DNA of 64,000 nucleotides from Thermoplasmatota archaeon (GTDB lineage Archaea; Thermoplasmatota; JAKEGO01). Below the pieces are notes generated by a model. It saw only the letters and a program-made list of their open reading frames with translations, made no database searches and was not told the origin of the DNA. Shown piece after piece: positions 1 to 8,417 of this stretch (position 1 is the first letter of the stretch; every line of letters begins with the position of its first letter). The stretch spans positions 1-64,000 of the forward strand of contig JANQNK010000004.1 of the NCBI GenBank assembly GCA_028279595.1, given 5' to 3'. Both the position numbers and the translations under genes were made by a program.

Positions 1-460
1 CGTCATCGCGCTCCTCGAAGTCGGCTAGCAGGGAGATGTCCTCGGTCTTGAAGGCATTGATGGCATCCTCTATCATTGCAATGGCATCGTCGGCCATCCT
101 GGGTATGTCGATAAGCTTGGCGATGTGTTCCATCTCCGAAATGTCGATGGAAATCTTCGCGATGTCCTTACCGTATCTGCCAATCCTGTTTAGATAGGTT
201 ATGAGCTTCAGGACGCATCCTATAGTCCTCATATCACCAGCTACAGGTGAATAAAGCGCTATCAACCGTAGAGCGTCGGTCTCGATCTGGGTATCCATTT
301 GGGCGAGCCTGTCCTTATTCGCGTAGACGTCATTGGCAACATCGCGGTCCCGCGCCTTCAGCGCCTCAATCGAGCCGCGCAGCATGTCGATGGACAGGTC
401 CGCCATCTCCATGACATCGGTCTTGAGCTGCTCGAGCTCCTCAACGAACTTCTCCGTCAT
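1..460 (-). CDS. phoU: Phosphate transport regulator PhoU (3' end beyond window)
   Basis: PhoU is a cytoplasmic helical-bundle protein that controls the Pst phosphate importer and phosphate signalling. The visible 153 codons begin MTEKFVEELEQLKTDVMEMA and show the family's first three-helix repeat, including the stretch IALYSPVAGDMRTIGCVLK, which matches the conserved metal-binding helix region. The start is set by an AGGTGAGAAG ribosome site directly before the ATG at 460. The gene lies 8 bases downstream of pstB on the same strand, the usual pstA-pstB-phoU order, so it is probably cotranscribed. The C-terminal part runs off the window edge. The identification rests on sequence pattern and on operon position, both of which agree. 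Confidence 0.93.
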   Translation of the reverse strand, partial: MTEKFVEELEQLKTDVMEMADLSIDMLRGSIEALKARDRDVANDVYANKDRLAQMDTQIETDALRLIALYSPVAGDMRTIGCVLKLITYLNRIGRYGKDIAKISIDISEMEHIAKLIDIPRMADDAIAMIEDAINAFKTEDISLLADFEERDD

Positions 461-468
461 CTTCTCAC

Positions 469-1311
469 CTATCCGAATCTACCGGTAATATAACGTTCGG
501 TCAACTGCTTCCTTGGGTTCTCAAATATCTGTTCCGTCCGTCCGAATTCGACCAGACGTCCGAGGTACATGAATCCCGTGTAATCGCTGACCCGTGCAGC
601 CTGCTGCATGTTGTGGGTCACGATGACTACAGTGTACTTCTTCTTCAGCTCCGTAATGAGGTCCTCGATCTTCGCGGTCGCTATGGGATCTAGGGCGGAG
701 CAGGGTTCGTCCATTAGGATGACCTCTGGGTCCACGGCCAAGGCACGGGCGATGCAGAGCCTCTGCTGCTGACCTCCGGATAGGCTCATCGCGTGTTCGT
801 CCAACCTGTCCTTAACCTCGTCCCACAGGGCCGCATCTCTCAGTCTCGTTTCGACGATCTCGTCGAGCTCGTCCCTCGACCTTGTCCCGTGGATCCTTGG
901 ACCGAAGGCGATGTTCTTGTAGATGGTCTTGGGGAATGGGTTCGGCTTCTGAAAGACCATGCCGACCTTGTGACGCAGTGCCACGGGATCGACCTGCTTC
1001 GACAGGATGTCGATGTCCTTCCAAATGATTTCCCCCGTTGTCTTGCAGCCCACTATCTCGTCGTTCATGCGGTTGATGCACCTCAGGAGGGTGCTCTTCC
1101 CGCAGCCGCTGGGACCGATGAACGCCGTCACCTTGTTCTTGTAGAGGGGCAGGCTCACCTTCTTGATCGCCCGGACGTCCCTGTAGAATACATCAACGTC
1201 CTTGATCTTGATGGCAACCTTGTTCGGCGTCCTGACCCCGGTTCCGGCACTATCCCCCTGGGTCATTGGTACCTCAGCCATTACTTGCTGGGCGTCGCTT
1301 TCTACACTCAT
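469..1311 (-). CDS. pstB: Phosphate ABC transporter ATP-binding protein PstB
   Basis: This is the cytoplasmic ATPase that powers high-affinity phosphate import with the PstC/PstA membrane channel. In the 280-aa product the Walker A motif GPSGCGKST is at residues 66-74, the ABC signature LSGGQQQ at 177-183 and Walker B VILMDEP at 197-203. These and the Pst-typical QKPNPFP stretch (121-127) identify PstB rather than another ABC ATPase. The reading frame is open much further upstream, inside pstA. However, an AAGGAGG site lies 8 nt before the ATG at 1311, which overlaps the pstA stop as TAATG, so I start it there. A second ATG at 1317 is too close to the site. Translation is probably coupled to pstA. 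The N-terminal 30 residues are a low-complexity extension before the ABC domain. Confidence 0.96.
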   Translation of the reverse strand: MSVESDAQQVMAEVPMTQGDSAGTGVRTPNKVAIKIKDVDVFYRDVRAIKKVSLPLYKNKVTAFIGPSGCGKSTLLRCINRMNDEIVGCKTTGEIIWKDIDILSKQVDPVALRHKVGMVFQKPNPFPKTIYKNIAFGPRIHGTRSRDELDEIVETRLRDAALWDEVKDRLDEHAMSLSGGQQQRLCIARALAVDPEVILMDEPCSALDPIATAKIEDLITELKKKYTVVIVTHNMQQAARVSDYTGFMYLGRLVEFGRTEQIFENPRKQLTERYITGRFG

Positions 1312-2342
1312 TACCATTTCCTCCTTGATTGTGCGCGATGACGGATTATTATCGCTATCGAGTTCATGATGAAAAGGATCAATAGGAGCACGAGGATCGT
1401 GCTCGCTGCAAGGTCGTGGAACGCAGCTTTCTCGTGCCGCGTCCAGTAGAAGATCGTGAGCGGGAGGGCCAGGAACGGATCGTGGATGGAGCTCGGTGGC
1501 ACCTTCGCGAAGGTGAAGCCTATGAACAAGATAGGGGCCGTCTCGCCGATAGCCCTGGAAAGGGCTAGGATTGAACCGGTCATTATGCCGGGAAGCGCGT
1601 TCGGCAGTACGTGATGACGAACGGTCTTCCAACGAGATGCGCCAAGTCCACGGGCAGCCTCCCGGAATCCCATTGGGACCGATTTCAATGCTTCCTCAGT
1701 TGACACAATGATGATAGGCAGAGCCATGATGGAAAGGGTAAGGGCCCCAGATAACAGGCTGAACTTCAACTGGAAGAGTCGTACGAAGATCGCAACGCCG
1801 ACCAGGCCGAATACTATTGAAGGGACGCCTGCCAGGTTCTGTATCACGCGCCTAAGGAACCTTGTGTAAATGCTGTCAGGCGCGATCTCCACCAGATAGA
1901 TAGCAGCTCCGACACCTACAGGTACCGCTATTATCATCGTCAGGGCCATCAGGTAGAGGGAGCCGAGGATGACAGGATAGATTCCTGCCTTATCAGGCCA
2001 CCGACTCGGGAAGTAGGATAGGAACTGGCCGTCGATCCCACCGATCCCCTGCGATATCACGGACCACATGAGGTAAGTGAGGAAGACCACGGCAACGACC
2101 AATGAAGAGCCTGTGACCGCCATCCCGATACGGCTCTTGATGTACCTCCTGCGTAGGGTGAGTTCCCTCCTCCTTCTAGGTATCAACCTCGACCTGACCT
2201 GATGGTATTCTTCGGCCAATCTTTTAGTCAAGGGTTTGGCCTTAGGGGAGATCCTGGAGGTCAACGGCTCCAGAGACAACCGGCCCTTCTTCTTGGGGGT
2301 CTTGCCGGTGTGTATCCTCCTCCCGATAGTGGCGGCTATCAT
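1311..2342 (-). CDS. pstA: Phosphate ABC transporter permease PstA, N-terminus altered
   Basis: PstA is one of the two membrane subunits of the phosphate importer. The 343-aa frame has a strongly basic, non-membrane N-terminal stretch of about 70 residues. Typical PstA follows: a first membrane helix around residues 74-95, then five more, with the permease loop [20 protein letters not shown] that contacts PstB. It overlaps pstB by one base. The start at 2342 is uncertain: no ribosome site precedes it, and the codons upstream stay open for another 18 residues that read like the end of PstC. The basic stretch therefore looks like the linker of an original PstC-PstA fusion, not a normal PstA N-terminus. 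A TATA-like ATATAAAA on the minus strand near 2378-2385 could now drive transcription. Confidence 0.9.
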   Translation of the reverse strand: MIAATIGRRIHTGKTPKKKGRLSLEPLTSRISPKAKPLTKRLAEEYHQVRSRLIPRRRRELTLRRRYIKSRIGMAVTGSSLVVAVVFLTYLMWSVISQGIGGIDGQFLSYFPSRWPDKAGIYPVILGSLYLMALTMIIAVPVGVGAAIYLVEIAPDSIYTRFLRRVIQNLAGVPSIVFGLVGVAIFVRLFQLKFSLLSGALTLSIMALPIIIVSTEEALKSVPMGFREAARGLGASRWKTVRHHVLPNALPGIMTGSILALSRAIGETAPILFIGFTFAKVPPSSIHDPFLALPLTIFYWTRHEKAAFHDLAASTILVLLLILFIMNSIAIIIRHRAQSRRKW

Positions 2343-2366
2343 GTTGACTATGAAGGTGATGATGGT
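2343..2366 (-). pseudogene. PstC C-terminal remnant in frame with pstA
   Basis: Reading upstream from the pstA ATG in the same frame gives [17 protein letters not shown] across the start codon. This is a hydrophobic helix followed by basic residues, as at the end of PstC permeases. Further upstream the frame loses this character (KLPIS and similar) and ends at a stop at 2397-2399. No other PstC sequence exists in the window. I infer that pstC, or the PstC half of a PstC-PstA fusion, was severed here by the AT-rich island or by an associated rearrangement. The helix resemblance is my reading, not an alignment. Confidence 0.5.
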
Positions 2367-2432
2367 CGATATTGGTAATTTTATATGAATGGAGAACTAG
2401 GAACATCTGCGAGTAATGACATTGAGAGATTT

Positions 2433-3077
2433 CTACTCGAGCTCGATCTTGGAGTCATATCCGATTTGACCTTGCCTTTCCTGCAATCGTTGCATGATTT
2501 CAATGTCATCAATCCTATTCACAGGTCTATCAAGGGTTACTGGTGCTTCCATGGGATAGTTCGGTAATAATAGTGCGAATAACTCCCGGCCCAGAGGATC
2601 GGATAATCCAAATTTATAGGAGCCACGATGTCCAGAAGAGCCAATTTTAAATTCGTCTACTGCCGCACCCGCTTTTTCTTTACCTTCAATCTTTGCGCCT
2701 TCAATCACTATCTCTTTCTTCAAACGTTCTAACTCCTTCTCTTCTTTAGATGTTCGTTTATCTTTTGCTCGTAGCTCATCTCGACGCTTACGTTTTTTCT
2801 TTAGTGCCTCTTGCTCTTCTTTAATGAGATCTTTCGTGTCTACTTTCTTTGGCTTATCTCGGATCTCAATCTTTCCGGCAATACGAGCTTTCTCTAACTC
2901 AATCTTTTTCTCAAGTTCTTCGATCTTCTCTCGATAAAATCTTTCTCCTACTTCCGAACCCTCTTCAATACATCGGTCTATTTCTCTTTGATATTCTTCA
3001 ATTCGACGTTTCAAACATTTTATTCTATCTTGTTCTTTTGCGATTTCTCGGTTAATCTTATCCTTACGATCACCCAT
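2433..3077 (-). CDS. Coiled-coil protein of unknown function
   Basis: I do not recognise this family. The 214-aa product is almost entirely charged helix for residues 1-135, with long runs of Lys, Glu and Arg in heptad-like spacing (for example EEQEALKKKRKRRDELRAK), consistent with a coiled coil. A short Gly-containing segment (GSSGHRGSYKFGLSDPLG) then leads into a C-terminal domain of about 60 residues that may be globular. There is no signal peptide or membrane helix. GGAAGGTG lies six bases before the ATG at 3077, which decides the start over a GTG at 3086. It is the leftmost gene of the AT-rich island and shares its composition. Its 3' end faces the severed pstC remnant. It is probably an accessory gene, and no function can be assigned. 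Confidence 0.72.
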   Translation of the reverse strand: MGDRKDKINREIAKEQDRIKCLKRRIEEYQREIDRCIEEGSEVGERFYREKIEELEKKIELEKARIAGKIEIRDKPKKVDTKDLIKEEQEALKKKRKRRDELRAKDKRTSKEEKELERLKKEIVIEGAKIEGKEKAGAAVDEFKIGSSGHRGSYKFGLSDPLGRELFALLLPNYPMEAPVTLDRPVNRIDDIEIMQRLQERQGQIGYDSKIELE

Positions 3078-3278
3078 AATTATCACCTTCCATACTATTC
3101 GGTCTTGTTTTTACAGGACGTAATTTAATCCCCAAATTTCATACTCGTGATATTTGATAAATGGTCTGACCTTTTTTTTACAAAATGGAATTGTCCGATT
3201 TTTGTAAAAAAATGTTTCCTGTAAGAAACGGTGGTACGCTGAGGTAAAATTACCGGTCAAACCGTGCTGAAATCCCCC
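3078..3278. promoter_or_regulatory. AT-rich intergenic region with long inverted repeat
   Basis: This gene-free stretch lies upstream of the coiled-coil gene. It holds a TATA-like ATTAAATT (minus strand, about 3120-3129). A perfect 13-base inverted repeat has arms TTTTTTTACAAAA at 3173-3185 and TTTTGTAAAAAAA at 3200-3212 with a 14-base spacer. A smaller repeat, GTTTC-CTGTAA-GAAAC, is at 3214-3229. It could be a terminator of the DUF3795 gene, an operator, or an unwinding region of an element origin; the sequence alone does not decide. Confidence 0.5.
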
Positions 3279-3281
3279 TCA
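3238..3281. repeat. Direct repeat copy A flanking the DUF3795 gene
   Basis: The core is GGTAAAATTACCGGTCAAAC followed by CGTGCTGAAATCCCCC. A related copy in the same orientation is at 3891-3929 (GGTAAAAGTACCGGTAAACC followed by GTGCCAAGACCCCC). GGTAAAATTACC is itself palindromic. Together the copies bracket the zinc-protein gene at 3279-3740. They could be recombination sites, operators or target duplications. Confidence 0.5.
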
Positions 3282-3740
3282 TCTACGATATCCACCGACA
3301 AGTTCTCCACAACTTGAGCACTCCTGATCGTACCAAAGGAATCTTTGACCGCACTGGCACCGCCAACGTCTCTCGTTCTCTATTAACCATGCCTCAAAGC
3401 CTTTGATCTTCAATCCTTCAAGGTTGGAGATCGCATCCGCATGATGTGGACGCCCGTCGTTATTGAAGTCAACGAGTTCCACACAGGGAACCTCCCCGCA
3501 CTCAGCGCATGATATGTAATTTCGATCTGAGGCACAACTCCTGCCGGGACAGCTTCGGCATTCCGGATGTACGAGGTTGTCCTCAGCATTGCATCCACCG
3601 CAGATGAACTCTTCGATGGGCTCGTTAGGCTGTTTACGGTCCTCATACAGTTGGGGATTATTTTCTACGTTAAGGACGAAATGAGAGCAAGCACCGCTGA
3701 ATAATCCGCAAAATCCAATACGGACATCATGACCTTCCAT
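3279..3740 (-). CDS. DUF3795-like cysteine-rich zinc-binding protein
   Basis: The 153-aa product has the layout of the DUF3795 family: an opening IGFCGLFSGACSHF, then CGGC, a run of CxxC pairs (CRSCPGRSCAS, ISCAECG), a VPC-x-L-x-x-F segment and a C-terminal WRCQCG...CSSCG zinc ribbon. Family members usually open with CGLYCGAC; here Ser replaces the second Cys, so one metal ligand may be lost. The function of the family is unknown. The frame is open upstream, but GGAGG five bases before the ATG at 3740 fixes the start. The gene is bracketed by two imperfect direct repeats and has a G-rich palindrome upstream. That suggests it moves as a unit within the island, which is my inference. Confidence 0.78.
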   Translation of the reverse strand: MEGHDVRIGFCGLFSGACSHFVLNVENNPQLYEDRKQPNEPIEEFICGGCNAEDNLVHPECRSCPGRSCASDRNYISCAECGEVPCVELVDFNNDGRPHHADAISNLEGLKIKGFEAWLIENERRWRCQCGQRFLWYDQECSSCGELVGGYRR

Positions 3741-3796
3741 ATCATCCTCCAACAAGTCAATTGATAATAATGTTCTCATTCTCAAACCTATCCTAA

Positions 3797-3836
3797 GGGG
3801 CTCTCTAGGGGGGCTTGAAGGGGGCTTCAAGGGGAC
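3797..3836. repeat. G-rich repeat with perfect palindrome
   Basis: The stretch repeats short GGGG-CT units. At 3814-3831 it contains the perfect hairpin CTTGAAG-GGGG-CTTCAAG. It lies upstream of the DUF3795 gene. A G/C-skewed repeat block of similar style sits at 9980-10039 beside the recombinase. The function is unknown; an iteron, operator or folded DNA structure is possible. Confidence 0.45.
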
Positions 3837-3890
3837 TTCTCGACTCGGAATATACAAGGATACCCAGAAGGATCGGACTCTGGTAATCCA

Positions 3891-3929
3891 GCACGGTAAA
3901 AGTACCGGTAAACCGTGCCAAGACCCCCG
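3891..3929. repeat. Direct repeat copy B flanking the DUF3795 gene
   Basis: This is the second copy of the repeat at 3238-3281, in the same orientation. On the minus strand it also contains the inverted repeat GCACGGT ... ACCGTGC around a 14-base loop, so it can form a hairpin. It sits just beyond the 3' end of the NosD-like gene and could also act as its terminator. Confidence 0.5.
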
Positions 3930-3952
3930 CACAGGCGATTCTGGGGACGGTG

Positions 3953-6900
3953 TTACCGACTCCGGTAACGGCTGAAGACAACTATCGCTAGTATCGTGAC
4001 GAATGAAATAGTTGGGAGGATCAGGATTCCGGGAATCTTTTGTGGAGAGTTCGTTTCGACCGGATCTTCAAGAGGATATTTATCCTCGGCATTACCCGCC
4101 CCGTCTATGGAATATGTACCCGAACCGCTCCAATCTGACCAGAAATTCCCCTCGCTGATTCCATCATCCCATCCATTTGATGATGTATTGTCATAAGCTT
4201 GGGAGGATACTCCTGTATTATTCGCGAAGTTATTATGGTGAACTATCAATCGTGTCGAACCTGAAGAATATATTCCGTAATTTCCGTTATTGAATATATC
4301 ATTGTAGACGAATGTAACATTATCAGAGGAGTCAAAGGTTATCCCGTAATCGTCGTTGTTAGAGCAGGTATTGTTTACAAATTGAATATCAACAGAGGAA
4401 TTGAAAAAGACTCCAATGATGTTATCCGACACGTTACAATTCCTGATAATAAAACCATCAGTCCCATTAGAATAAATTCCTAGACCGTTGTCAATTATCG
4501 TGCAATTGAAGATCGTGGCGTTGTTATTAGTTAAGTAAATTCCTGAAGTGCTACCATTCTGGACTGTGATATGTCCGATATTAACACCTGACTCGGAAAT
4601 TTCAATTACATTTCCAGAATTATTACCGTCGATGATTGTCTCTCCAGAACCATTGCCAACAATCGTTATTGATACTGGTATAACTAAGTTCTCTTTGTAA
4701 ATGCCTTCATAAACTAGTATCATATCGCCTGCTGTAGCATTATCGATTGCATCCTGAATGCATTCGTAATCTGCACCTCCATCGTCGTCGACTGTTAGTA
4801 TGATTGAACTATCATTGATGATGCTAATAGGCCAATAATTGGATGTAGAAAATGGCTGGTTAATTCCGTCATCTATTGTCGCACTGATATAATAGGTCCC
4901 TTCCTCTACATTCGTTAGGTCCCAATCCATCACTCCAAACCCATCGTTCTCATCGGAATAACCCAATAAGAACTCACTTGATTCATCATCTGAATAAGTA
5001 AATGTAATATTGGCAGTATTATCATCGTCGCATGCATAATATGTGATCGTTATCGCTGCCGCGATATCTCGATCAACCGTCAATTGGTTTATTCTCGGTA
5101 TGACGATTACATAAGGAATATCATTTCCGCCTATCTCAATATCGAGTTCGTCTACCAAGGGATATCGATCCTTTGCAGGATTATCTCCATCTATGTGATA
5201 TTTTTCTTCTCCAATCCCATCGTCATCGGTGTCCGTACCTGTGTAATCCGACCAATAGTTACCTCTCGATCCATCATCCCAGTCGTTGCTGGAGCTATTT
5301 AACCCATCATCCAAGCCTTGCGCGGTAGCATTGATCGATTTGACATTGTCAATGAACTCATTATGATCCACCGTACATAGAACAGTGTCCCTATCAATGG
5401 ATACTCCGTAACCATGGTTACGACGTAATATGTTATCTTTGATCGATATTTTTCGCGCCTCATCGAGAACGATACCTTCCGCTTGATTACCGACGATTAG
5501 ATTATTTTGAATTAAATATTTCTTCGAGTCCATGATGTCGATTCCTATTGAGTTATTGATAAACGAACAATTCTTAATCATGAGTCCCTCCGAATTGTAG
5601 ATCCGTAAACCTACACCAATAGTATCAGAAATGTTGTTGTTAAAATAAGAATCGTCGATCGCATCCCGTGAGTAAATTGCTTCGTCCCAATTGTTGATCA
5701 TTATGCAGTTAACAAATGAATTTTCATCAGTATTCCTCAAGTATAGGCTTCTTCTGCTTCCGGAGAGGTTCGAATTAATTACGCGATTCCGAAGACATTT
5801 TTCCATAGAAAATGCATTGTTGGAATCGCTTTGGATCACACATCCTGAAATTGTATTATTGTCACCCTCAATCATTGTCAATCCTGTATTTGTCGGGTTT
5901 TCAATCGTACAGTTGAATAGTGTAGAATTGTCGACCCCGAACATGTAAACTGACCTTGCAGAAATATTCAAGAAAAACACGTTGGACGATTGAAATATTT
6001 TGATATTAGCGGGTACTTCAGCTTCCTTAGAGCTCTCGAAAATGATGTTGTTACAGAACGCCATCATTATGTGCGGGCTTGCATTAAATTGCGCCCCATC
6101 ATAAGAGAAATATGAACAGTTAACAACGATTATCTGTCCAACGTCGGCAGGTACTACGAATTCACTGCCATTCAATTTGTGATAAACTCGCTTATCATTG
6201 ACCGTATTATTCAAGATCAAGTGGGTTGTGAAGTGCTCCATGGTTGATCCCATAAATTGTATTGAATCGTTCACGAAAGTACAATCAATGACGCGAGATC
6301 CGGTCGCATAATTCAATAAGATTCCTCCACTAATCCCACTGTTAGAGACAGAGCAGTTGACTATCGTTGTTTTATAACCCATCACGCCAATCCCGGCCCC
6401 CGATGAATTGGTAATTTTGCTATTAATTATCGTTGTGTTATCGCTAGTGGTCCTGATACCGGCCAGACAATTTTCGATTTCAAAATTTTCAAAGATGTTA
6501 TTATTTGAATCATCGAGTCTGATTGCATAATCCTCGATCTGTGAAAATGTGCAATTGTCTACCCTCGTATCGTAGCAGTACTTGAATGTCAGTCCCATTG
6601 GTAATTGGTCGAAATGTGATGATGATATAGTGATGTTATCAGAATATACCGCTAAAAATGTCTCGGTATAATTGAAGCCACAATCATTGATATCTACATT
6701 TGAACTCCCAACGATGATGATCTGAGACACATCAGATTCGATTGAATATGATGACTCATTCTTGATGAAGATGATCGGTTTGCCGTTAAGAGTACAATTG
6801 GTAATCTCATGCGAGTTGTAATATTGTTCCTCGTTCCCTTTAATTGAAATGAACTCATCGATAAACCTGCATCGATCGATGATAACTCCTATCTTATTGT

Positions 6901-8080
6901 ATATTTCGAACCGTCCATGGAAATAATCGTTGAACGTCCATTCGGGGGACTTGATCTTACAACCGATCACTCTCGTGCGATCACCGAAGTGTCGAATGGC
7001 CTTAGAATTGTTTGAAATAACACTTCTTTTAATTAGGATGTCAGGGACGTCCCTCAACCAAATCCCTTCATCGGTATTTGAGATAATTTTAGAATCGAAT
7101 ATTGAGGAATATTGAGAATCATCTCGGAATTTAATTCCAATTTCATTCTGGCTCACGGTGCAATTAATGAATGTATTATTCATTCCGTCCCATACGGATA
7201 TTCCAGATTCGGTATTATTGGTTAGGTGAACATCAGAGATATTGACGTTGTCACTACCCCATATATCAATTCCAACTCCATCATTATCAACGATTGTGCA
7301 GTCTCGGACTACCACCCCGTCCGATCCTCTAAGAAATAATGTTTCTGCTCCGATTACAGAGTGACTGGATTTTGTGTTTCGAAGGGTTGAATTTGAAATT
7401 ATGCAACTGTCAGTCCCCCATGTACCCCATACATATATCGCATTGTCCGTACAATTATCTAACACGCAGGTATCGATGGTTGCATTAGCTGAAGTGATCA
7501 TGATTCCGATTCCATTAATATCTTTGATCTGTGAATTCTCAATTTTCGTGTATTGGCCGTTTATGCTGATACCGGCTCCACAATTAATGACAACAGAATC
7601 GGAGATCGTGTTGTGCGTGCGAGTGTTGTTAATCCGTATTCCCACTGTACTATTGAAGACACGACAATTCTCCACTAGGTTACCATGAGATGCAATGCGT
7701 AGTCCACGGTTATTCTTCGAGCCAGTTATTCCGAATGAAGAAATCGAGCAGTTACTAGCTGAGATCAGAAGACCATCACCATTACCACCGCTTCTAATTA
7801 TCGATTCATTCGTACCATTCCCAATTAGATGGACTCGTTTGTTAACATCGATTTCATCTTCAGTATTATCCGGAGAATAATTCCCTGCAAAAACGCGTAT
7901 TGTGTCACCAATCAATGCGTTTTGTATCCCATCTTGAATTGTCCCATAGGGATTATCTTCAGTCCCGGTGGCAGATGGGTCCCCCTCATTATCGTCATCA
8001 ACATAGATCGTCTCACCTTGTGCATTGATCCCTATCAATACTATTGCAAGAATCGCCACAGCAAATATGGTCCCTCTCAT
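3953..8080 (-). CDS. Secreted NosD-like parallel beta-helix surface protein
   Basis: The product is 1375 aa. It has a signal peptide (MRGTIFAVAILAIVLIGINA), then two right-handed parallel beta-helix regions made of short repeats such as NCTFVNDS and IINSKITNSSGAG, rich in Asn, Ser and Ile. Each helix region ends in the NosD-type motif NYWSDYTGTDTDDDGIG (near residue 960) or NFWSDWSGSGTYSIDG (near 1335). An Ig-like domain (about 985-1100) separates them. The C-terminus has a PGI tripeptide, a hydrophobic helix and a basic end (RYRSR), like a PGF-CTERM archaeosortase signal. Many NxS/T sites suggest glycosylation. The start at 8080 is chosen because the signal peptide begins there; the frame is open for 24 codons upstream. 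Base composition is AT-rich like the island. Despite the name, NosD-like beta-helices are mostly surface or polysaccharide-binding proteins; a copper role is not implied. Confidence 0.87.
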   Translation of the reverse strand: MRGTIFAVAILAIVLIGINAQGETIYVDDDNEGDPSATGTEDNPYGTIQDGIQNALIGDTIRVFAGNYSPDNTEDEIDVNKRVHLIGNGTNESIIRSGGNGDGLLISASNCSISSFGITGSKNNRGLRIASHGNLVENCRVFNSTVGIRINNTRTHNTISDSVVINCGAGISINGQYTKIENSQIKDINGIGIMITSANATIDTCVLDNCTDNAIYVWGTWGTDSCIISNSTLRNTKSSHSVIGAETLFLRGSDGVVVRDCTIVDNDGVGIDIWGSDNVNISDVHLTNNTESGISVWDGMNNTFINCTVSQNEIGIKFRDDSQYSSIFDSKIISNTDEGIWLRDVPDILIKRSVISNNSKAIRHFGDRTRVIGCKIKSPEWTFNDYFHGRFEIYNKIGVIIDRCRFIDEFISIKGNEEQYYNSHEITNCTLNGKPIIFIKNESSYSIESDVSQIIIVGSSNVDINDCGFNYTETFLAVYSDNITISSSHFDQLPMGLTFKYCYDTRVDNCTFSQIEDYAIRLDDSNNNIFENFEIENCLAGIRTTSDNTTIINSKITNSSGAGIGVMGYKTTIVNCSVSNSGISGGILLNYATGSRVIDCTFVNDSIQFMGSTMEHFTTHLILNNTVNDKRVYHKLNGSEFVVPADVGQIIVVNCSYFSYDGAQFNASPHIMMAFCNNIIFESSKEAEVPANIKIFQSSNVFFLNISARSVYMFGVDNSTLFNCTIENPTNTGLTMIEGDNNTISGCVIQSDSNNAFSMEKCLRNRVINSNLSGSRRSLYLRNTDENSFVNCIMINNWDEAIYSRDAIDDSYFNNNISDTIGVGLRIYNSEGLMIKNCSFINNSIGIDIMDSKKYLIQNNLIVGNQAEGIVLDEARKISIKDNILRRNHGYGVSIDRDTVLCTVDHNEFIDNVKSINATAQGLDDGLNSSSNDWDDGSRGNYWSDYTGTDTDDDGIGEEKYHIDGDNPAKDRYPLVDELDIEIGGNDIPYVIVIPRINQLTVDRDIAAAITITYYACDDDNTANITFTYSDDESSEFLLGYSDENDGFGVMDWDLTNVEEGTYYISATIDDGINQPFSTSNYWPISIINDSSIILTVDDDGGADYECIQDAIDNATAGDMILVYEGIYKENLVIPVSITIVGNGSGETIIDGNNSGNVIEISESGVNIGHITVQNGSTSGIYLTNNNATIFNCTIIDNGLGIYSNGTDGFIIRNCNVSDNIIGVFFNSSVDIQFVNNTCSNNDDYGITFDSSDNVTFVYNDIFNNGNYGIYSSGSTRLIVHHNNFANNTGVSSQAYDNTSSNGWDDGISEGNFWSDWSGSGTYSIDGAGNAEDKYPLEDPVETNSPQKIPGILILPTISFVTILAIVVFSRYRSR

Positions 8081-8417
8081 GTTATCGTTGATTGGTTTCC
8101 TTATCAGTATAAGGTAATATTGGAACGATTCTTTATAGAGTCCTGTCTGCAATACTGAAGCCTCAATTGACTAGATGACTTCAGGGTGAACCGTATGGAG
8201 TATTCATTCTGACGTAAATTCCAGGGGTTGCCGTGATTTCAGTTTCTAATAATTGAACATTTATTATACGGGATTACGGTGCCCTAATCCCCCTTCCCAC
8301 GTTTCTTTGAAGAAATGTACATTATAATATCAATTTAAAGTTTCAGAGGAGCGGGGTCGCTCCCCATTTACCTTTTTTTTAATGGATTATTATCCCATAT
8401 CTCGTTCCTATCCCTAT
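8081..8417. other. Gene-free spacer with two hairpins
   Basis: This stretch upstream of the NosD-like gene has no supportable gene. A TATA-like CTATAAAG (minus strand, about 8128-8135) is the likely promoter of that gene. GGGATTA-CGGTGCCC-TAATCCC at 8270-8291 and GGAGCG-GGGT-CGCTCC at 8348-8363 are perfect hairpins. The second is followed on the plus strand by eight T at 8373-8380, as in a terminator. Confidence 0.5.

Noticed and set aside
469-1632. PstB starting at 1632
   Set aside because: The extra N-terminal part lies inside pstA, and a perfect ribosome site places the start at 1311.
2345-2440. Left attachment site matching the tRNA-Leu 3' end
   Set aside because: I compared the tRNA-Leu 3' sequence with the left border by eye and found no match, so I do not claim a site.
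3238-3929. Archaeal integron cassette with attC sites
   Set aside because: The repeats lack the GTTRRRY/RYYYAAC cores and the integrase lacks the extra IntI patch.
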